From the NCBI GenBank assembly GCA_003978875.1, contig QNXQ01000176.1, positions 1 through 13,138 on the forward strand: 13,138 nucleotides of DNA. The letters are read 5' to 3'. The stretch's first letter is position 1, and every line of letters starts with the position of its first letter. The notes under the pieces were generated by a model that did not search any database, was not told where the DNA came from, and saw nothing but the letters and a program-made list of their open reading frames with translations. Position numbers and translations under genes: made by a program. Of the stretch, positions 1-6,474 are shown one piece after another. This DNA is from Aquifex sp. (GTDB lineage: Bacteria > Aquificota > Aquificia > Aquificales > Aquificaceae).

Positions 1-933
1 AAAGGCAAATAATGACATAAGTGCTCCCGCTTCTATCTTTGATATTTCGTATACATCCCTGAGTAGCATAGCAATGTAAGAGGACATTCCTACGAATCCA
101 CCGAAGGTTATTGAGTATACGAACATGAGAACCCAGGTGTCTCTTTCAAGGAATACCTTCTTAAAATCTTTAGGCATAAGGAGAATGGCAAAGGTCGCTC
201 CAAGTATGGGAATTATTAAGGTAGCAGCGCTTCCTTTTACTCCAAACCAACCTTTGTAGAACCCTATTACTGTAAAAACCATAAAAGCAATAGTTGTAAA
301 GAATGCGAGAACTGGATAAAGTTTACTTCCCTCACTCTTGGGTGTGTTGTCTTTAGCCCAAAGAATTACAAAAAGTAAGGCGATAACGAGTAAAACTGCA
401 GATAAAACAAAAGTTTTTTCCCAACCGATGGTTTTAGCTATAGGCGGAAATAGTATACCGTCCAGAACAGCTCCTATATTACCCGCTGCGGCAAGTCCCA
501 ATACTAGTCCTTGTATTTCCCTCGGATAATTGCTCCCGGCCATAGGAAGGGCTATAGCAAAACTTGCTCCTGCAACACCCAAAAATACTCCCATCCATAG
601 CAAATCTTCGTAGGAGATTTTAAATCCGCTGAGAAACAGGTATATATGGGGAATCATTGAGAGGAATATACCCATTACGGCTATGTACTTACCGTCTATG
701 TACTGGAACATATGCCCAAAGTTTATCCGAAATATGGCAGCGGCTATTACGGGTATAGCTACCATAAAACCTTTTTGAGCTCCAGATAAACCTAAACTCT
801 CAGCTATAAAAGGACCGAGAGCTCCCAAGAGTAGCCATATACTGAAAGAATGGTCAAAGTAGATAAAGGAGGCAAAAAGAGCTTTCCAGTTACCTTTCTT
901 TATCGCCTCCAGAACTTCTTTCAACTTTCCCAT
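1..933 (-). CDS. narK: NNP-family nitrate/nitrite transporter (NarK/NasA type), 3' part outside window
   Basis: Reading the minus strand from ATG at 933 gives 311 codons without a stop, running off the left edge. The start is M-G-K-L-K-E-V. The protein is strongly hydrophobic, with about eight membrane segments visible, consistent with the first two thirds of a 12-TM major facilitator. Family marks: an Arg in the second membrane segment (R69 in AAIFRINFG), matching the anion-binding Arg of NarK-type carriers, and the nitrate signature near 119-155 (GVAGASFA, then YPREIQG, then LAAAGNIGA). A second Gly-rich segment (FGGFVGMSSYIAM) lies near the window edge. It starts 2 nt after the P-II gene stop, with a Shine-Dalgarno AGGAG (942-946) inside that gene, so the two are co-transcribed and probably co-translated. 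Assimilatory nitrate uptake is inferred from the nirB/cysG neighbourhood. Direction of transport and nitrate-versus-nitrite preference cannot be read here. Confidence 0.9.
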   Translation of the reverse strand, partial: MGKLKEVLEAIKKGNWKALFASFIYFDHSFSIWLLLGALGPFIAESLGLSGAQKGFMVAIPVIAAAIFRINFGHMFQYIDGKYIAVMGIFLSMIPHIYLFLSGFKISYEDLLWMGVFLGVAGASFAIALPMAGSNYPREIQGLVLGLAAAGNIGAVLDGILFPPIAKTIGWEKTFVLSAVLLVIALLFVILWAKDNTPKSEGSKLYPVLAFFTTIAFMVFTVIGFYKGWFGVKGSAATLIIPILGATFAILLMPKDFKKVFLERDTWVLMFVYSITFGGFVGMSSYIAMLLRDVYEISKIEAGALMSLFAF

Positions 934-935
934 AT

Positions 936-1556
936 TTATAGCTCCTGTTTTTTAGTTCTTACTGTCCAAACTTCCGATATATCGCAAACGAATACCTTTC
1001 CGTCTCCATAAGCTCCTGTCCTTGCAGACTTCATTATCGTATCTATCACCTTCTTAACGTCTTTATCCTCAACAGCTATAAGAAGAAAGGTTTTTGCAAG
1101 TTCATCGTATAGAGCTTCTCCCGCTTGGAGACCGCCTTCTTTACCTCTCCCTACAACATCCCACATAGTTAGGGCTTTGAAACCTTCTTTATCGAGAGCT
1201 TTTACAACTTCCGGAGCCTTTTCGGGTCTTATTACGGCTTTTATCATCTTCACGTTGCTAACCTCCTCATTTTTTAAAACGAAAATTTTCCCATCTCCGA
1301 AATTGCCCGTATGGGCACTATCCATTATCAGCTCAACTATGCTCTTATAGTTATCCGGCTCAGAAAAAATAAGGAATGCGGTTTTTGGTAAAAAGGGAAT
1401 GAGAATTTTTTCTCTTATAAAACCCTTGTATCTGAAGCCTCCTTCTTTTCCTCTGCCTTTTACAGTCCAAGCAATGTAGGGTATACCTTCGGAAGCGAGA
1501 GATTTTTTAACTTCGTAAGATTTTTCCTTTCTCAAAATAGCGAATATTTCTACCAT
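936..1556 (-). CDS. Fused double P-II regulator (NifI2-like + NifI1-like halves)
   Basis: 206 residues made of two consecutive P-II (GlnB) domains. Half 1 (about 1-100) has GRGKEGG at 34-40, a PFLPK after the T-loop (54-58) and B-loop TGNFGDGKIFV (83-93). Half 2 (about 103-206) begins IKAVIRPEKAPEVV, has GRGKEGG at 136-142 and B-loop TGAYGDGKVFV (180-190). Ordinary GlnB is about 112 residues, so this is a tandem fusion. The halves resemble NifI2 and NifI1 respectively, the pair that normally works as a hetero-complex on nitrogenase. The position of the uridylylated Tyr51 of GlnB is Ile51 in half 1 and Ala148 in half 2, so UMP modification there is unlikely. Tyr150 is nearby. Conserved Gly/Asp/Lys of the B-loops suggest ATP/ADP and 2-oxoglutarate sensing is kept. 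First gene of an operon with the nitrate transporter, behind a sigma-54 promoter. The start is fixed by alignment with P-II N-termini; no Shine-Dalgarno is visible. Role inferred: nitrogen-status control of nitrate uptake or reduction. Confidence 0.88.
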   Translation of the reverse strand: MVEIFAILRKEKSYEVKKSLASEGIPYIAWTVKGRGKEGGFRYKGFIREKILIPFLPKTAFLIFSEPDNYKSIVELIMDSAHTGNFGDGKIFVLKNEEVSNVKMIKAVIRPEKAPEVVKALDKEGFKALTMWDVVGRGKEGGLQAGEALYDELAKTFLLIAVEDKDVKKVIDTIMKSARTGAYGDGKVFVCDISEVWTVRTKKQEL

Positions 1557-1571
1557 TTCAAAAAATCAAAA

Positions 1572-1587
1572 TGCAAAAAATGTGCCA
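1572..1587 (-). promoter_or_regulatory. Sigma-54 (-24/-12) promoter of the P-II/transporter operon
   Basis: On the minus strand the sequence reads TGGCACATTTTTTGCA, matching the RpoN consensus TGGCAC-N5-TTGCA with the required GG-N10-GC spacing. The predicted transcription start is about 12 nt beyond the GC, near 1561, only about 5 nt before the ATG at 1556. The transcript would be almost leaderless, which agrees with the absence of a Shine-Dalgarno. Activation would need an NtrC-type enhancer-binding protein, not present in this window. Confidence 0.85.
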
Positions 1588-1619
1588 CAAATTATTGAAC
1601 AAATCTGGAAAGTATAGCG

Positions 1620-1663
1620 ACAATTTTGTATTTTATTTGTCAATTTGTTTACAATTTTGTAAA
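1620..1663. promoter_or_regulatory. Paired ACAA-N2-TTGT dyads, candidate activator site upstream of sigma-54 promoter
   Basis: ACAATTTTGTA occurs at 1620-1630 and again at 1651-1661, 31 bp apart, about three helical turns. The second copy extends to a dyad with 7-bp arms (TTTACAA/TTGTAAA, 1648-1663). The centres lie about 64 and 95 bp upstream of the predicted sigma-54 start, where enhancer-binding proteins commonly bind. The sites overlap the 3' end of the TrpD2-like gene. The sequence is AT-rich, so chance is a real alternative, and the motif does not recur upstream of the nitrite reductase gene. Confidence 0.3.
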
Positions 1664-2628
1664 TACATATAAGCCCTCTTGGTTTCCAAGGTCTCTCGGG
1701 AAATTTCCAAGGCTTCTCGGAAGTTTTTGACTTTGCCGTACGCAAAAAGTAAAATCGCGCCGGTATATATTGCCCAATCCTTAAAAAATCCCTTTTCTTC
1801 TCCTTTCAGAACCTTTATGTTTAATTCGGCTTGAGCCCTTGGAGAGAGGTTCACCTCCGGAATTTTTCCTATTTTGCAATCCACTTTTAAAGGTCCTTCC
1901 CGTGTAAGTATTTCAGTTTCACGGTCGGTGTATGGCTCTATGCCTCCCTCTAATCCTCTTACAATTGTCCACCTTTCAAAGCCTAAGAGTCTTAAAAGTT
2001 CTGCTGTTCTTTCTAAGTAGGGTTTGTGGAATACAGAGGTAATTATTCTTTTGGAATTAAACGGGTTAAGGAGTTTTTCAAGGACATTCAAGAAAGTTCT
2101 AAAGGCAAGCTCTCTCCGCAAGGGTAGAAGAGCATACAAGTCAGGGATAAAGTCTCTCTGAAGTATGTAAGACACTCCGCATTTTTCCAAGTATTTAAAA
2201 GCTGTATTTTTACTTATTTTTATTCCCATTTCTTTAAAAATCCTGTGGAGGGTAATTCCTTCTTTGACAGGAATACCATCTTCTCCGTGAAAAGTTATTT
2301 TGACTCCATTAGCAAGAGCTATAAATATAGCCGAAGGCAGTATATAAGGACTTCTTACCTTTCCGTCGTAATTAATAGCTACATCAAGGGAATCTACACT
2401 ATTGGAATTCTTTATTAACATTTTTTCCTGCAGAGCTTCATAAAAGCCGAATAACTCTTCTGCGGTTTCACCTTTAATTCTCATAGCGGTAAAAAAAGCA
2501 GAACTTTTTATTTCCGAGACTTCTTTTTCCAAAATAGCCTTTAAAAATATGTAAGCTTCTTCTCGTGATAAGTCTTTTAAGTTTTCCTTTGTTTTAGTAA
2601 GTTTTTTAAAAATACCTGCCTTATCCAT
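1633..2628 (-). CDS. TrpD2/YbiB-like protein (anthranilate phosphoribosyltransferase-fold, non-catalytic type)
   Basis: 331 residues with the overall layout of anthranilate phosphoribosyltransferase (glycosyltransferase family 3): a helical N-terminal domain (about 1-65), then an alpha/beta domain containing FHGEDG, LPLRRELAFRTFLNVLEKLLNP and LLGFERWTIVRGLEGG. The PRPP-binding glycine loop GTGGDG of true TrpD is replaced by INYDGKVRSPY (85-95), as in the YbiB/TrpD2 branch. E. coli YbiB is known as a nucleic-acid binding protein without TrpD activity. A catalytic role in tryptophan synthesis is therefore unlikely, and no other trp genes are nearby. The gene sits between the P-II operon and the divergent nitrite reductase gene, so a link to nitrogen assimilation is inferred from position only. 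There is no Shine-Dalgarno before the ATG at 2628. A TAAAAT at 2632-2637 just upstream could be the -10 of a leaderless transcript. Confidence 0.82.
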   Translation of the reverse strand: MDKAGIFKKLTKTKENLKDLSREEAYIFLKAILEKEVSEIKSSAFFTAMRIKGETAEELFGFYEALQEKMLIKNSNSVDSLDVAINYDGKVRSPYILPSAIFIALANGVKITFHGEDGIPVKEGITLHRIFKEMGIKISKNTAFKYLEKCGVSYILQRDFIPDLYALLPLRRELAFRTFLNVLEKLLNPFNSKRIITSVFHKPYLERTAELLRLLGFERWTIVRGLEGGIEPYTDRETEILTREGPLKVDCKIGKIPEVNLSPRAQAELNIKVLKGEEKGFFKDWAIYTGAILLFAYGKVKNFREALEISRETLETKRAYMYLQNCKQIDK

Positions 2629-2665
2629 AAGATTTTAATTTTTAATCCCTGTTCTCTTTTTTGTA

Positions 2666-2681
2666 TGGCACACTTCTTGCA
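2666..2681 (+). promoter_or_regulatory. Sigma-54 (-24/-12) promoter of the nitrite reductase-SUMT operon
   Basis: TGGCACACTTCTTGCA matches the RpoN consensus TGGCAC-N5-TTGCA with GG-N10-GC spacing. The predicted start is near 2691-2692, just before the GGAGG at 2693-2697 and 14 nt before the ATG at 2706. The same element type drives the P-II/transporter operon on the other strand, implying shared sigma-54 control. Confidence 0.9.
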
Positions 2682-2692
2682 AAGAAATTATC

Positions 2693-2697
2693 GGAGG
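2693..2697 (+). promoter_or_regulatory. Ribosome binding site that fixes the nitrite reductase start at 2706
   Basis: GGAGG, 8 nt before ATG 2706. The longest open frame begins at TTG 2661, but that codon lies upstream of and within the sigma-54 promoter, and the FAD-binding strand (MKIAIIGNGIAG) begins exactly at 2706. The ATG is therefore the start. Confidence 0.85.
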
Positions 2698-2705
2698 CTG
2701 CGACG

Positions 2706-5675
2706 ATGAAAATTGCTATAATCGGAAACGGAATTGCGGGAACAGCTTTAACGGAGGAGATATTAAACTTAGTGGGGGATAAGGTAAAGCTATACGTTTT
2801 CGGAGCGGAAAGGTATCCGGGGTACAACAGAATTCTAATCACGGAAGTTTTATCCGGTAAAAAACTTCTTAATGAGATTTATATAAAAAAGTGGCAATGG
2901 TATGAGGAGAAAGGGGTAAAACTCTTTGTAGGTAAGAAAATAGAGAGAATTTTGCCCAAAAAAAGGCTTTTAATGACACAGGATGAAGAATTTTTTGAAT
3001 ACGATAAAGTGATAATAGCTACCGGTAGCAAACCATTTATTCCACCGATAAAAGGTGTTGAAAAGAAAGGTGTATTTACTTACAGAACAATAGATGATGT
3101 TTATAAAATCCTCGATCTTGCAAGGGTTTCACGCAGGGCGATAGTAATAGGGGGAGGGCTTCTCGGCCTTGAAGTAGCAAAGGCTCTCAAGGACATAGGA
3201 TTAGAGGTTTTTGTAGTTCACATACTTGACACTTTAATGGAACAACAACTGGACAAAACCGCTTCGGAACTTCTAAAAAAGGACTTGGAATCTATGGGAA
3301 TAAGGGTTCTTTTAAACAAAAAGACCATGGAGATTTTGGGAGAAAAGAAGGCTCAGGGAGTAAGGTTTGAGGATGGTGAAGAACTTACGGGGGACTTTGT
3401 AGTAATAGCCACCGGAATAAGGCCGAATGTAGATGTTGCTAAAAACTCGGGAATTAAGGTAAATAGAGGAATTCTTGTGGACGACTACCTTGAAACCTCA
3501 GCCAGCGATGTTTATGCGGTTGGAGAATGTATAGAACACAGGGGGAAAACCTACGGACTTGTAGCTCCTATAATGGAACAGGTAAAGGTTTGTGCCCACA
3601 ACGTAGTTTTCGGAAATGAAAAGAAATACGAAGGTTCTATCACTTACGCAATGCTCAAAGTTGCCGGTATTAATCTATTCTCTGCAGGCGAATTTAAAGA
3701 AGGGGAAAAGGATGAGGTTGTTTCTTTCCTAGACAACGGTAAGGGAATATACAGAAAGGCTGTAATAAGGAACAATAAGGTTGTCGGAAGTATTCTATAC
3801 GGTGACATTAAAGGAAACAATTACCTACTCGAATTGATAAAAACGGGAAAAGATATAAGTGATGAAAGACCTGTTTTCCTAATAAAACATATAATTCCCA
3901 AGGACATTGGTGAAGCTGAGGAACTTAAAGATAGTGATATAGTTTGCAATTGTAATGCTGTAAGTAAAGGAGAAATAGTAAAAGCTATCCTCGAAAAAGG
4001 AGCAAAATCTCTGGAAGATATTCAAGCACTTACAAAAGCTTCAACATCTTGTGGAAGTTGTGCAGAATTAGTAGAACAAATCCTCAGACAGTACATAAAA
4101 GAAAAACCGCGAAGGGAAAATAAGATAGAGAAGATAAAAAAGGAATTACATCCTTTCGATGAAGAGTTCAAAAAGAGAATGGAAAAATACTTTGAAGAAG
4201 GGGATTGGCAAAAAATTCCGGAAGATGATAGAGATGTAAGATTCAAATGGTACGGAATCTTCTACAGAAAAGCTACTCCCGGCTACTTCATGCTCAGAAT
4301 AAGAGTCCCTAACGGAAGATTAACTTACGAGCAGGCTAAGGTTGTATCTCATATTGCAGAAAAGTTTGCAAGGGGACAAATTGAAATAACTTCAAGACAA
4401 CAGCTTCAAATAAGATGGGTTGAATTAAAAAATATTCCCGAAATACTTGAAGCTCTAAATGCGGTAGGACTTACAACCCTTCAAACGGGAATGGACAACA
4501 TAAGAAATGTAGTGGGAGACCCTCTCACAGGTTTAGCGGAAGACTCTTTAATAGATACACTAAGACTTTCTAAAGAGATTACGAATATATTCTTAGGCAA
4601 AAAGAAGTATGCAGACCTTCCCAGAAAGTTTAACGTTTCAATTCTGGGTTCTAAAACAGACTGTATAAACGCAATGTACAACGATATATGTTTATACCTT
4701 TCAGAAAAGGACGGAAGATTAGGCTTTAACCTGTATTTGGGTGGGAAAATAGGTTCAGGTGGCCCTGTAAAAGCCTTGGATATGAATATGTTTATAGAAC
4801 CCTATGAAGTTATAGATGTATGTAGAGCTGTATTCGACACATATATAGAGTTTGGAAATAGAGAAAATAGGTCAAAAAACAGGTTATTTTTCCTTCTTCA
4901 AGAGTGGGGAGTGGAAAGATTCAGGGAAGAATTGGAAAGAAGGCTGTATAAAGCTTTTCCCGAAAAGGGTAAAGAACTGGTTGATAAACAGGGGGAAAGG
5001 GAGGGGGTTATAAATTTAAGAAACGGAACATTTGCTACTTTAGTTGTAGTTCCCGCAGGCAAAATCGCGGCAAAGGACTTCAGAGAAGCCGCTGAACTAT
5101 CCAGAAAATACGGAAGCAGAGAATTAAGACTTACCGTGTACCAAAACTTTTATATTCCCAACGTTCCCGAAGAAAACCTTGAAAAACTTCTCAAAGAGGA
5201 ATTCTTCGATAAATTTACAACGGTCAACAATCCTATGTACACTCATCTTATAGCCTGTGCGGGTAGTGATACTTGTGCTTTTGGCGTTATTCCCAATAAA
5301 AGCGATGCTGTAAGAGTAGCCGAGTACCTTTCCAAAAGGGTGAAATTGGATGTACCTATAAGAATGCATTGGTCTGCCTGTGCCAAAGGGTGTGGCCAGC
5401 ACGGTTCAGGAGATATAGGATTTGTAGGAACTAAAACTAAAGTAAATGGAAAAGCAGTCCTTGCTGTGGATATTTTTGTCGGAGGTTCAAAGGAAAGAGA
5501 AGGCTTCAAGATAATTCAAGGTCTACCCTTAGATAAGGTGGAAGAAGCTACCGAAAGACTGATAAAGTTCTACTTGCAAAACAGAAGAGAAGGAGAAAGT
5601 TTTGAAGATTTCGTTCACAGAGTTGGAGCTGATGAGCTAAAAGCTGTTCTCGCAAGTCCTATGGTTTGTCCTTGA
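2706..5675 (+). CDS. nirB: NADH-dependent nitrite reductase: NirB-like flavoprotein half fused to NirA-like siroheme half
   Basis: 989 residues from ATG 2706. N-terminal half: FAD-binding GNGIAG (7-12), a central NADH-binding GGGLLGLE, a VYAVGEC FAD motif, then a BFD-type [2Fe-2S] site with Cys 414, 416, 449 and 452. The C-terminal half (about 490-989) reads like a complete ferredoxin-dependent nitrite reductase (NirA). It has TSRQQLQIR, LQTGMDNIRN and VGDPLTG, then LPRKFNV and GFNLYLGG. The [4Fe-4S]/siroheme ligands are Cys 851, 857, 892 and 896 (CAGSDTC, then CAKGC), followed by a NirA-like tail (GESFEDFVHRVGADELKA). Ordinary NirB is near 850 residues and carries a shorter siroheme portion. 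Predicted reaction: six-electron reduction of nitrite to ammonium with NADH in the cytoplasm. No nirD or nitrate reductase gene is in the window. It is followed 23 nt later by the siroheme-pathway methyltransferase. Expression appears sigma-54 dependent. The symbol follows the N-terminal half and the role. Confidence 0.93.
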   Translation: MKIAIIGNGIAGTALTEEILNLVGDKVKLYVFGAERYPGYNRILITEVLSGKKLLNEIYIKKWQWYEEKGVKLFVGKKIERILPKKRLLMTQDEEFFEYDKVIIATGSKPFIPPIKGVEKKGVFTYRTIDDVYKILDLARVSRRAIVIGGGLLGLEVAKALKDIGLEVFVVHILDTLMEQQLDKTASELLKKDLESMGIRVLLNKKTMEILGEKKAQGVRFEDGEELTGDFVVIATGIRPNVDVAKNSGIKVNRGILVDDYLETSASDVYAVGECIEHRGKTYGLVAPIMEQVKVCAHNVVFGNEKKYEGSITYAMLKVAGINLFSAGEFKEGEKDEVVSFLDNGKGIYRKAVIRNNKVVGSILYGDIKGNNYLLELIKTGKDISDERPVFLIKHIIPKDIGEAEELKDSDIVCNCNAVSKGEIVKAILEKGAKSLEDIQALTKASTSCGSCAELVEQILRQYIKEKPRRENKIEKIKKELHPFDEEFKKRMEKYFEEGDWQKIPEDDRDVRFKWYGIFYRKATPGYFMLRIRVPNGRLTYEQAKVVSHIAEKFARGQIEITSRQQLQIRWVELKNIPEILEALNAVGLTTLQTGMDNIRNVVGDPLTGLAEDSLIDTLRLSKEITNIFLGKKKYADLPRKFNVSILGSKTDCINAMYNDICLYLSEKDGRLGFNLYLGGKIGSGGPVKALDMNMFIEPYEVIDVCRAVFDTYIEFGNRENRSKNRLFFLLQEWGVERFREELERRLYKAFPEKGKELVDKQGEREGVINLRNGTFATLVVVPAGKIAAKDFREAAELSRKYGSRELRLTVYQNFYIPNVPEENLEKLLKEEFFDKFTTVNNPMYTHLIACAGSDTCAFGVIPNKSDAVRVAEYLSKRVKLDVPIRMHWSACAKGCGQHGSGDIGFVGTKTKVNGKAVLAVDIFVGGSKEREGFKIIQGLPLDKVEEATERLIKFYLQNRREGESFEDFVHRVGADELKAVLASPMVCP

Positions 5676-5698
5676 GATTTTGGTGAGGTGATGGTATT

Positions 5699-6442
5699 GT
5701 GGGAAAGGTTTACTTGGTAGGTGCTGGGCCCGGAGACCCTGAACTTTTAACCTTAAAAGCTTACAGGCTAATAAAGGAAGCCGACGTTATACTTTTTGAT
5801 GCTCTCGTAAACAAAGAAATTCTTAAGTTTGCTAAACAGGATTGTATAAAAATTTACGTAGGGAAAAGGGAATCGAGACACACTATATCTCAGGAGGAAA
5901 TAAACGAGCTTCTATACAGATTTTCGAAGGTTTACGAGAAAGTTGTAAGACTAAAAGGAGGAGACCCTTTTGTTTTCGGAAGAGGAGGAGAGGAAGTTCT
6001 ATTCTTAAGGGAAAAGGGAATAGAGGTAGAAGTTATTCCCGGTGTTACTTCTTTTCTCGGAGCTTCGGCAAGTGCGGAAATACCGCTTACAATAAGAGGA
6101 ATTTCTTCTTCCTTTGCCGTTATAAGTGGTCATCCCAATAGAAAAATTGACTGGAATGTTTACTCAAAGATAGACACCCTTATAGTGCTTATGGGAGTAA
6201 AAAGAAGACGTGAGATAGCGAAAAAACTTATAGAAGCCGGTAGAAAAGAAAGTGAACCCGTAGCTTTTATAGAGAATGCTACAACAACTCAAGAGAAGAT
6301 TATTTTTACTACGCTGAAAGAACTTGCTTCGAATCCACCCGAGGTAAACCCTCCTGCGGTGATGGTTATAGGAGATGTTGTAAGAACTAGTAAATTTTTT
6401 AACAATAAAAATAGTTTTGAAACGCTTATAAAAATTAGTTAA
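5699..6442 (+). CDS. cobA: Uroporphyrinogen-III C-methyltransferase (SUMT, CobA/CysG C-terminal type)
   Basis: 247 residues, a single tetrapyrrole methyltransferase domain. Motifs: GAGPGDPELLTLKA at about 8-21 (SAM-binding N-terminal loop), VRLKGGDPFVFGRGGEE near 82-98, and VIPGVTSFLGASASAEIPLT. It transfers two methyl groups from SAM to uroporphyrinogen III, giving precorrin-2, the precursor of siroheme, which the upstream nitrite reductase needs. The precorrin-2 dehydrogenase/ferrochelatase domain found in full-length CysG is absent, so those steps must be encoded elsewhere. GTG start at 5699, with GAGGTG (5685-5690) 8 nt ahead. It follows the nitrite reductase stop by 23 nt with no terminator between, so both belong to one sigma-54 operon. 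The nirB-SUMT pairing supports assimilation rather than cobalamin synthesis as its main use. Confidence 0.94.
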   Translation: MGKVYLVGAGPGDPELLTLKAYRLIKEADVILFDALVNKEILKFAKQDCIKIYVGKRESRHTISQEEINELLYRFSKVYEKVVRLKGGDPFVFGRGGEEVLFLREKGIEVEVIPGVTSFLGASASAEIPLTIRGISSSFAVISGHPNRKIDWNVYSKIDTLIVLMGVKRRREIAKKLIEAGRKESEPVAFIENATTTQEKIIFTTLKELASNPPEVNPPAVMVIGDVVRTSKFFNNKNSFETLIKIS

Positions 6443-6458
6443 CCGATTATAGGTCGGT
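6442..6458 (+). terminator. Weak hairpin after the SUMT gene (ACCGA/TCGGT), possible terminator or operator
   Basis: A perfect 5-bp inverted repeat with a 7-base spacer begins at the last base of the SUMT stop codon. A T-run (TATTTTTTAT) follows about 10 bases later, just before the rimO start. The stem is short for a high-temperature terminator, so it may instead be a protein-binding dyad or chance. Confidence 0.25.
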
Positions 6459-6474
6459 GCCTAAAATATTTTTT

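Noticed and set aside
338..529. 63-codon plus-strand frame in the transporter region
   Set aside because: Antisense to a convincing NNP transporter reading frame on the minus strand, with no family resemblance.
1611..1643. Minus-strand TTGACA (1638-1643) and TATACT (1611-1616) as a second promoter for the P-II gene
   Set aside because: Spacer is 21 bp. Kept only as an alternative to the much better sigma-54 element.
5691..5720. ATG at 5691 as an upstream mini-ORF or alternative start for the SUMT gene
   Set aside because: Out of frame, nine codons, and it directly abuts the GAGGTG with no spacer. GTG 5699 fits both spacing and alignment.
6457..6474. GTG 6457 as the rimO start
   Set aside because: Lies in the dyad, has no ribosome site, and adds six residues before the conserved MKIGLVSLGC start.
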